DNA of 9,693 bases, from assembly GCA_900554165.1 (NCBI GenBank), contig USGR01000023.1, positions 1-9,693 of the forward strand. The letters run 5' to 3'. Source of the DNA: an uncultured Oscillospiraceae bacterium. GTDB taxonomy: Bacteria; Bacillota_A; Clostridia; Oscillospirales; Acutalibacteraceae. The notes under the pieces are model-generated. The model searched no databases and was not told where the DNA came from. It worked only from the letters and a program-made list of their open reading frames with translations. Shown here in pieces: positions 1-5,286 of this stretch (its first letter is position 1; every line of letters starts with the position of its first letter). The position numbers and the translations under genes were made by a program.

Positions 1-2
1 TC

Positions 3-989
3 TCAATAGACGGCGACCGCGAATATATAATTCCATTTGTAAAGGCGGCGCTTGAAAAGAACTCTGAAATAGAGTTTATGGCCTCGCCGTGGAGCCCGCC
101 GGCATTTATGAAAGACACCGGCGACATGAACAAGGGCAGTCTGCTTAAGGAATATTACGGCGCATGGGCAAAGCTCATGGTAAAATATGTCGCCGCTTAT
201 AAGGCCGAGGGCATAAATATCACCCGTGTCAGCGTGCAAAACGAGCCGGAGGCCACGCACAGCCTTTGGGATTCCTGCTATTACACGGCAGAAGAAGAGG
301 GCGATTTTGCCGTTAATTATCTGCGTAAGGAGCTCGACGCCGCAGGCTTTAGCGATATAAAAATAATAATCTGGGACCACAATAAGGACAGAATAGTAGA
401 GCGTGCTGCAAAAACTTTTTCAATTCCCGGCGCATATGATGCTACTTCCGGCATAGGATTTCACTGGTACACCGGCGACCACTTTGAATCGGTTCAGTAC
501 GCGAGCGAAAAATACCCCGATAAGGAGCTTATTTTCACCGAGGGCTGCGTAGAGTACTCGCTCGGCATGAAAGAGCCGATTGAAAACGCTGAAAGATACG
601 CGCATGATATTATCGGTAATCTGAAAGCCGGAATGAATGGCTTTATTGACTGGAACTTAATACTTGATACGCAGGGCGGGCCGAATCATGTTAAAAATTT
701 CTGCGACGCTCCGATAATGTGCGATGTTGACAGCGACACTGTAATTGAAAAGCTCTCATATTGCTATATTGGCCATTTCAGCAGGTTTATTCAGAAAGGC
801 GCACGCAGAATTTTAGTTTCTACCTTTGATAAAGGCTTGGAAAGCACGGCTTTTGAAAATCCCGACGGAAGTATAGTTGCCGTTATACTTAATACCACTG
901 ACAAAGAAAAGGCATTTGAGCTTCAAGTGGGCGATAAGGGCTGCAATATCACTATGGATGCGCACTCCATTTTAACCGCATGCCTTTAA
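3..989 (+). CDS. GH30 family glycoside hydrolase (glucosylceramidase-like), 5'-truncated by window edge
   Basis: A retaining glycosidase that cleaves beta-linked sugars; family members include glucosylceramidases, beta-1,6-glucanases and xylanases, so the substrate is not certain. The reading frame is open from position 3, giving about 328 visible codons; full-length relatives are usually about 440-500 residues, so roughly the first quarter is missing. The ATG at 78 is internal: it begins the conserved MASPWSPPAFMK strand, and the 25 codons before it also read as family sequence. The acid/base Glu is in VSVQNEPE (codon 243-245) and the nucleophile Glu in IFTEGC (codon 540-542), the classic clan A spacing. 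The C-terminal part, with DGSIVAVILNTT, fits the beta-sandwich domain of GH30. No signal peptide can be judged because the N-terminus is absent. The family call is firm; the substrate is not. Confidence 0.93.
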   Translation, partial: SIDGDREYIIPFVKAALEKNSEIEFMASPWSPPAFMKDTGDMNKGSLLKEYYGAWAKLMVKYVAAYKAEGINITRVSVQNEPEATHSLWDSCYYTAEEEGDFAVNYLRKELDAAGFSDIKIIIWDHNKDRIVERAAKTFSIPGAYDATSGIGFHWYTGDHFESVQYASEKYPDKELIFTEGCVEYSLGMKEPIENAERYAHDIIGNLKAGMNGFIDWNLILDTQGGPNHVKNFCDAPIMCDVDSDTVIEKLSYCYIGHFSRFIQKGARRILVSTFDKGLESTAFENPDGSIVAVILNTTDKEKAFELQVGDKGCNITMDAHSILTACL

Positions 990-1004
990 TTTTATAATAT
1001 AGGT

Positions 1005-1048
1005 ACTGCAAAGCCAAAATTCGGGCGATTTATGCAGTGATTTATTTT
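1005..1048 (+). terminator. Weak possible terminator after the GH30 gene
   Basis: Arms ACTGCA (1005-1010) and TGCAGT (1033-1038) can pair 16 nt after the GH30 stop, with a partial GCC/GGC pairing inside, followed by the T-rich GATTTATTTTT. The stem is short and the loop long, so this is only a candidate. The stronger hairpin at 1158-1212 may do the job instead. Confidence 0.3.
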
Positions 1049-1157
1049 TACTAAGCTGCAGCTATTGTAAAAAGCGATATTGCAAAATAGTTTTCCGATA
1101 ATTTTTACCTACCGCTGATTTTATCACGGGCTTTGTCAGCTTAAGCAATAATAAAAG

Positions 1158-1216
1158 ACAGCCGGCAGATGATGAATTACTTACACAAGAGTAATTTTCA
1201 CCTGCCGGCTGTTTTG
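1158..1216. terminator. Inverted repeat, possible bidirectional terminator
   Basis: ACAGCCGGCAG (1158-1168) is an exact 11-bp inverted match to CTGCCGGCTGT (1202-1212), and AATTAC (1175-1180) pairs with GTAATT (1191-1196) inside it. The + side is followed by TTT directly after the stem. On the minus strand the stem is followed by CTTTTATTATTG. Either direction could terminate. It lies 170 nt beyond the GH30 stop, in a gap between convergent genes, where a two-way terminator is expected. Confidence 0.5.
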
Positions 1217-1640
1217 CCGCCCGTAAATGCCGATTCTTTATTTGTCACATGATGCTTTACATAGTATTGTCGATAGCAATCTAAATAAGACAGGTCCGTG
1301 AATATACAAAAAGGCAAAATCATGTTTTATATAAGCCTTCCCTGCGGCGAAGTGCGTGGTTAGGATCACTATATGTTTTCTGAGACCTGATATTCAAAAA
1401 TGTAGATTTAATTGCAGCATTTTATAAATATATTCTGCGCTTATTTAGACTTCCCTGCTGCTTTTTTATATACTTTGAAGTTATAAACTATTGCTTAAAT
1501 AAGGCGTTTTTAAAGGGATTTTTGCCTAAAACGCCGTTTTGCAGATGTATTTTTAGTGCTTTTAAACAAATATTAAAGGCATTAATTGCTGTAGATTGAA
1601 AAATAACAGAAAATTCAAAAATTTTCTACATTTTTTTATA
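1217..1640. other. AT-rich noncoding stretch
   Basis: I see no coding frame with a ribosome-binding site, no tRNA-like sequence and no mobile-element gene here. It contains a hairpin at 1503-1535 and an AT-rich dyad, AGAAAATT (1608-1615) with AATTTTCT (1620-1627), just upstream of the promoter at 1648. The sequence from about 1623 to 1643 is almost entirely A and T, as expected of an UP element. Confidence 0.4.
1503..1540 (+). repeat. Hairpin, possible weak terminator
   Basis: GGCGTTTT (1503-1510) pairs with AAAACGCC (1528-1535), leaving a 17-nt loop and a following GTTTTGC. The stem is moderate and the T run is four bases. No + strand gene lies directly upstream, so its role is unclear. Confidence 0.3.
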
Positions 1641-1647
1641 AATTCAC

Positions 1648-1676
1648 TTGACGTAAGGGATGTAAGGTGCTAAAAT
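1648..1676 (+). promoter_or_regulatory. Strong sigma-A-type promoter for the candidate small RNA
   Basis: TTGACG (1648-1653), exactly 17 bp, then TAAAAT (1671-1676): each hexamer is one mismatch from consensus. The predicted start is G1683, seven bases after the -10. The AT-rich block upstream (about 1623-1643) could act as an UP element, as is common at highly expressed stable-RNA genes. No + strand protein gene follows, which argues for a noncoding transcript. Confidence 0.75.
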
Positions 1677-1682
1677 ATGGTT

Positions 1683-1825
1683 GCGGGAAAACCGCAAAAA
1701 ATTAAATGCCGAGCAACCCCATGGATGTTTGCGCATCCATGAGGTCTACGCAGGTGGAGATAGCACCATACGCAGCAGTAAATAATTTACTGCACCCAGC
1801 GGTAAGTATTATACTATTTTTTCTT
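1683..1825 (+). ncRNA. Candidate structured small RNA of unknown family
   Basis: The sequence just downstream of the strong promoter is dense in base-pairing and codes for nothing convincing. Predicted elements in order: GCGG/CCGC hairpin (1683-1686 with 1692-1695); a perfect 8-bp stem CATGGATG/CATCCATG with a 6-nt loop (1720-1741); GGTG/CACC (1753-1756 with 1764-1767), flanked by the direct repeat TACGCAG (1747-1753 and 1769-1775); and an 8-bp stem GCAGTAAA/TTTACTGC (1775-1793). GCGGT at 1799-1803 can also pair with ACCGC at 1691-1695, competing with the first hairpin. A run of six T at 1817-1822 follows, but the stem just before it is too weak to be a confident terminator, so the RNA may continue to the hairpin at 1847-1891 or to the terminator at 2101. 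I see no hallmark of RNase P, SRP RNA, tmRNA or a common riboswitch. A clostridial RNA such as the raiA motif is possible, but I cannot confirm that from memory. Confidence 0.5.
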
Positions 1826-1846
1826 ATTCTAAACAAGTACTTTTTT

Positions 1847-1898
1847 ACGCAGGCGTAGGTGTTACATAAATTTGTAAACCTGCGCCTGCGTTTAATTT
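1847..1898 (+). terminator. Long GC-rich hairpin, probable terminator or RNA 3' domain
   Basis: ACGCAGGCGTAGGT (1847-1860) pairs with ACCTGCGCCTGCGT (1878-1891) over 14 positions with one G-T wobble, extended by TTACA/TGTAA (1862-1866 with 1873-1877) past a single bulged G. The loop is six bases. It is followed by TTAATTT, a mediocre U tract. It could end the small RNA that starts near 1683, or be a domain of a longer transcript. Confidence 0.5.
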
Positions 1899-2039
1899 GC
1901 GGTCTCCTGCCTACTGAAAATGGCGGATATGGGGTTGCTGAAATAAATCTTATGTTCTTAACGTCCATGCATATATTTATTTACACCCACAGTCGCTCCA
2001 TTCCGCCGGCACAGTATGCAGGAAATCGAATTGATTTAA

Positions 2040-2067
2040 TTTAAGCAATAAAATAATATTGCTTAAA
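2040..2067 (+). repeat. Hairpin with TTAAGCAATA arms
   Basis: TTTAAGCAATA (2040-2050) and TATTGCTTAAA (2057-2067) form an 11-bp perfect stem with a 6-nt AT loop. A second small stem, CGGTT/AACCG (2071-2075 with 2080-2084), follows at once. The arm sequence TTAAGCAATA recurs elsewhere in the same gap, at 1141-1150, with a 9-base inverted copy at 1490-1498. Confidence 0.45.
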
Positions 2068-2100
2068 AGGCGGTTTTTTAACCGTCAACCTCCTCTAATT

Positions 2101-2139
2101 AATTGCGGAAGGCTAAAATATAGCCTTCCGCAATTTTTT
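2101..2139 (+). terminator. Strong intrinsic terminator on the + strand
   Basis: A perfect 15-bp stem (2101-2115 with 2121-2135, core GCGGAAGGCTA/TAGCCTTCCGC), a 5-nt loop AAAAT and a T tract through 2139. On the minus strand the stem is followed by AATTAATTAG rather than a T run, so the orientation is +. No + strand protein gene lies within the 1.1 kb upstream, so it most likely stops transcription from the promoter at 1648, or readthrough from it. Confidence 0.85.
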
Positions 2140-2140
2140 A

Positions 2141-2467
2141 TCTGTATCTTTTTAAAAATATAGAATGAAAACACAGTCCCGTGCAAAATATTATGCGCGC
2201 GTAACTTGTTTTTGTATCATATAGGATGCTGCCGGGCATTTAATCGTTTTACTGCTTTTTCGCGGCCGCTGTTTCTCCCGCCTGATAAGCGGCGCTTCTT
2301 TTCGCTGAAAATTGTCAAAATCCGGCCAAATTAATATAAGAAATTTTTTAAAGCAGCGATTGCCAATTTTCCGGCTTGTAATAATTGATGCAAGCACCGC
2401 TTTTATATGCCCGCAGATATGGCGACCCTGCAAAGCTTTCATAATCTAATCTTTATAATGACTCTGA
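2141..2467. other. Noncoding gap downstream of relQ
   Basis: I see no convincing gene. An 83-codon minus-strand frame (2191-2442) starts 25 nt after the relQ stop but has no Shine-Dalgarno site, is unusually rich in Lys, Arg and Cys, and shows no recognisable motif. No clear minus-strand terminator for relQ was found: short GC dyads such as GCGGCCGC are not followed by T runs on that strand. Confidence 0.4.
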
Positions 2468-3169
2468 CTATTTGCTTTTGCTGTTTTCTATTAATTTTCT
2501 TAAACTGTCCATTTTTAAATCAAGATGAGCACTTATCTCCGCACATAATCTAAGCTCGTCGGAAATATTCTTGTCTATTTCAACGTCGTTTTTATATCTA
2601 AGCTTATGCTCAAGGCTTGCCCAGAAGTCCATAGCTATTGTTCTAAGCTGAATCTCCGCTTTCATCAGGCGCTTTTCCTCTGCAAGAAAAATCGGAACCT
2701 CTATAATAAGATGCAGGCTGCGGTAGCCGTTTTCTTTCGGATGCTCTATGTAATCGCGCTTTGTTATCAGCCTGATGTCGTCCTGACTCAGCAGCGCGTC
2801 GGCAAGCATATACACATCTTCTGGGAAAGAGCAGACCACGCGTATTCCCGCAACATCGCCCAAATTCTTTTCTACTGATTCTACCGTAAGGTCAAGTCCC
2901 TTTCTCTTAAGCTTCTGCGCTATGCTCTGCGGAGTCTTAAGCCGGCTTTTTATCGACTCTATCGGATTGCGGTCATATTGGAGTGAAAATTCCTCGTTAA
3001 GCACGTTAAATTTTGTCTCTATCTCCATAATCGCGCATCTATAGTATGTCATCAAACGCCGATAATCATCGAGCTTGGTGGTATGGAAAAGGGTTGAAAT
3101 ATTATCGGCGTCTAACGAAAATGGTATGCTTCTTTCTGTCTTTATCGTATTTTCTGACTGATTTAACAT
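2468..3169 (-). CDS. relQ: Small alarmone synthetase, RelQ/YjbM type (GTP pyrophosphokinase)
   Basis: Cytosolic enzyme that transfers pyrophosphate from ATP to GDP or GTP (in some relatives GMP) to make (p)ppGpp. It is 233 residues with a single RelA/SpoT synthetase domain and no hydrolase, TGS or ACT domain. Diagnostic segments: PIESIKSRLKTPQSIAQKLKRKG (about 69-91, the nucleotide-binding basic region), GDVAGIRVVC (104-113, Mg-binding D105), KENGYRSLH (145-153, with Tyr149 for guanine stacking) and EIQLRTIAMDFWASLEHKL (172-190, catalytic E172). Compared with B. subtilis YjbM (about 211 residues) it carries an N-terminal extension of some 25-30 residues. The ATG is well supported by AAGGAG five bases upstream. 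It appears to be transcribed alone from an extended -10 promoter near 3239-3247. RelQ homologues are often tetramers with allosteric (p)ppGpp binding; whether this one is cannot be seen here. Confidence 0.92.
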   Translation of the reverse strand: MLNQSENTIKTERSIPFSLDADNISTLFHTTKLDDYRRLMTYYRCAIMEIETKFNVLNEEFSLQYDRNPIESIKSRLKTPQSIAQKLKRKGLDLTVESVEKNLGDVAGIRVVCSFPEDVYMLADALLSQDDIRLITKRDYIEHPKENGYRSLHLIIEVPIFLAEEKRLMKAEIQLRTIAMDFWASLEHKLRYKNDVEIDKNISDELRLCAEISAHLDLKMDSLRKLIENSKSK

Positions 3170-3238
3170 TTTTACTCCTTTATGAAAAACGAAAATAAAA
3201 CGGATTTACTGATAAACATATTTATCTATTACAGCTTT

Positions 3239-3247
3239 ATTATACCA
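3239..3247 (-). promoter_or_regulatory. Extended -10 promoter for relQ
   Basis: On the minus strand the sequence reads TGG then TATAAT: a consensus -10 with the TGn extension that compensates for a poor -35. The best upstream match at a 17-bp spacing, TTCTAA, is weak. It lies about 70 nt before the relQ start codon, leaving an AT-rich leader with a good ribosome-binding site. Confidence 0.6.
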
Positions 3248-3269
3248 TATTTTTATATATTTTAGAACA

Positions 3270-3342
3270 GCACTGTAAATCCGGAGCCAAAAATGTATGT
3301 AATACATCTTAAAAGCATAAAGTTTACCCGAATTTACAGTGC
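3270..3342. repeat. 73-bp element bounded by an 11-bp perfect inverted repeat
   Basis: GCACTGTAAAT (3270-3280) is repeated in exact inverse as ATTTACAGTGC (3332-3342). An inner hairpin, ATGTAT/ATACAT, lies around 3293-3307. The right side is followed by GATTTTTG on the + strand; the minus strand has only TGTTCTAAAATAT after the stem, so it is a poor terminator for the ABC operon that ends at 3454. It may be a cruciform-type or small repeat element. Confidence 0.45.
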
Positions 3343-3453
3343 GATTTTTGAATATATTTAATTTTTATCAAAAGTCTACGCACTAAACGATTATCTTAAT
3401 GCTATAAATGATAAAACATTATCGAGTGCATCTTATACGCTGCGCAATAAGTC

Positions 3454-5271
3454 TTAGGATGCCTTTTCAAACTGAGACTTATAAAGCTCCGCATAGAAGC
3501 CGTTTTTATTGAGCAGCTGCTCGTGATTTCCCTGCTCTATTATGTCGCCGTCTTTAAGCACTAAAATAAGGTCGGAATTTCTTATAGTAGAAAGCCTGTG
3601 CGCTATTACGAAGCTTGTGCGGTTCTGCATGAGCGTATCCATGGCCTTTTGGGCAATAAGCTCAGTACGGGTATCAACCGACGATGTAGCCTCGTCGAGT
3701 ATAAGCATCGGGTTGTTCTGTATCATTGCACGGGCTATTGTAAATAGCTGTTTCTGACCGGCGGATATCGTAGTGTTCTCGCTGAGCACTGTGTCAAATC
3801 CGTGCGGCAGAGACATTATAAACTCATATATTCCGCAGGCTTTGCAAGCCTCTTCAAGCTGTTCGTCCGATACTCCCTCTTTATCGTAAACAAGATTTTC
3901 GCGTACCGTACCCTCGAACATCCATGTATCTTGAAGAACCATACTGAAAAGCGAGTGCACCTTTTCCCTCTTCATATCGCTTGTGGGAACTCCGTCTATT
4001 AAGATTTTTCCGCTGTTTAGCTCGAAAAACCGCATTAACAGATTAACTATAGTCGTCTTACCGGCTCCCGTCGGTCCTACTATTGCTACCTTTTGTCCCG
4101 GCTCTATTTTTGCAGAGAAGTCTTTTATTATTATCTCATCCGGCTTATCTGGGTAGCTGAAGCGTACATGCTGGAATTCCACCGCGCCTTTGACGTCAAA
4201 GTTAACATCCTGCTTTTCGCTTTCGTCTTCCATTTCTTCCTCTTCAAGGAAGTCGAACACGCGTTTTCCTGCGGCTATTGCCGACTGCATGTTAGTCATG
4301 CCCTGAGCCAACGTGCTCAGCGGTGACGTAAACAGGCGAACATACATGATAAAAGATACTATTACGCTGAAATTCACATTTCCGTTCAGCACCAAAACAG
4401 AGCCGACAACGCATACTGCAACATAGCCAAGATTGCCTATGAAGGTCATAAGAGGCTGCATTATTCCAGAGAGAAACTGGGATTTGCTGTTAGCGCTGTA
4501 AACCTCTTTGTTCATTGCCTTAAATCTTTCATTCATTTGGCGGGAAGCTCGAGAGAGCTTTACTACGTCATGGCCTGAATACATTTCCTCTACATATCCG
4601 TTTAAGGTACCCAGCGCCGTCTGCTGCTGTGAGAAATATCTCTGCGAGCGAGATACTATAATCATCATTATGGCAAAGCCCAAAACGGTGGATGCCACAG
4701 CCGCCAGCGCCATGCGCCATTCTGTCACAAACATCATTATAAGGCAGCCGGTAAACTGCGCTATGGCCGTTACTACCGACGGCAAGCTGTTTGAAAGTGC
4801 CTGCGCCAGCAGCTGAATATCGTTTGTCATGCGGCTTAAAACATCGCCGAAAGGAGTTTTGTTGAAATATTTCAGGGGTACGCGATTTATTTTATCGCTT
4901 ATGTCTTTACGCAGCCGGTTTGACACACGCAGTGTAACAGTAGACATTATAAAGTGCTGTACAAATGTGCAAATAGCGCTTATGAGATATATGGTAATTA
5001 AAAATATTCCTACCTGCGCTATTCCCGACATGTTTATATCGCCGTAAAGCGCTTCTGATATATAGTCTGTTATTTTTCCAAGCTGATTAGGACCTGCTAT
5101 GGTAAGCACAGCGCCTACCGCTGCAAGAATTAAGGCAATTATTACTGGAAGAAGGTAGTCATTTGAATGCTTTATAAGCTTTCCGGACACTTCTCTTATG
5201 CTTATGCCCTTAATGCTTTCTTGCGTATGCGGGCCGCCTCGGCCCGGCCGTCCCATTGGTGGATGCATCAT
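3454..5271 (-). CDS. ABC exporter half-transporter, catalytically competent subunit (BmrD/TM288-like)
   Basis: Inner-membrane exporter subunit: about six membrane helices in the first ~330 residues, then an ATPase domain. Walker A GPTGAGKT (399-406), Q-loop Q447, signature ISAGQ (502-506), Walker B LILDE with catalytic E527, D-loop SSVD and switch H558 in IAHRLST. The signature departs from LSGGQ, as expected for the half that supplies its signature to the degenerate site of a heterodimer. The N-terminus MMHPPMGRPGRGGP is Gly/Pro-rich and cytosolic, as in many clostridial homologues. Length (605) is normal. The gene starts 15 nt after the partner's stop, and its ribosome-binding site AAGGGAGG (5281-5288) overlaps that stop codon, indicating tight coexpression. 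Relatives export drugs, lipids or peptides; the substrate here is unknown. Confidence 0.93.
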   Translation of the reverse strand: MMHPPMGRPGRGGPHTQESIKGISIREVSGKLIKHSNDYLLPVIIALILAAVGAVLTIAGPNQLGKITDYISEALYGDINMSGIAQVGIFLITIYLISAICTFVQHFIMSTVTLRVSNRLRKDISDKINRVPLKYFNKTPFGDVLSRMTNDIQLLAQALSNSLPSVVTAIAQFTGCLIMMFVTEWRMALAAVASTVLGFAIMMIIVSRSQRYFSQQQTALGTLNGYVEEMYSGHDVVKLSRASRQMNERFKAMNKEVYSANSKSQFLSGIMQPLMTFIGNLGYVAVCVVGSVLVLNGNVNFSVIVSFIMYVRLFTSPLSTLAQGMTNMQSAIAAGKRVFDFLEEEEMEDESEKQDVNFDVKGAVEFQHVRFSYPDKPDEIIIKDFSAKIEPGQKVAIVGPTGAGKTTIVNLLMRFFELNSGKILIDGVPTSDMKREKVHSLFSMVLQDTWMFEGTVRENLVYDKEGVSDEQLEEACKACGIYEFIMSLPHGFDTVLSENTTISAGQKQLFTIARAMIQNNPMLILDEATSSVDTRTELIAQKAMDTLMQNRTSFVIAHRLSTIRNSDLILVLKDGDIIEQGNHEQLLNKNGFYAELYKSQFEKAS

Positions 5272-5286
5272 ATTTATCTACCTCCC

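Noticed and set aside
1414..1467. GCAGCA...TGCTGC followed by six T, terminator-like
   Set aside because: The stem is only 6 bp with a 36-nt loop, too weak to call a terminator.
1679..1718. GGTTGC (1679-1684) pairing with GCAACC (1713-1718), which would make a pseudoknot with the ACCGC/GCGGT helix
   Set aside because: The left arm begins only three bases after the -10 hexamer, so most of it would lie upstream of the predicted start at 1683 and not be in the RNA. It stays possible only if transcription starts unusually early.
1702..1968. 88-codon minus-strand frame over the candidate RNA
   Set aside because: It runs antisense through the promoter-proximal hairpins, has no good start context, and looks like a by-product of the structured sequence.
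1859..2044. 61-codon + strand frame within the noncoding gap
   Set aside because: It would start with GTG inside the right-hand part of a long hairpin arm, with no ribosome-binding site. The base-pairing better explains the sequence.
2191..2442. 83-codon minus-strand reading frame just after relQ
   Set aside because: No Shine-Dalgarno site before its ATG, a composition rich in Lys, Arg and Cys with no domain or helix pattern, and no recognisable family. It is probably a chance frame.
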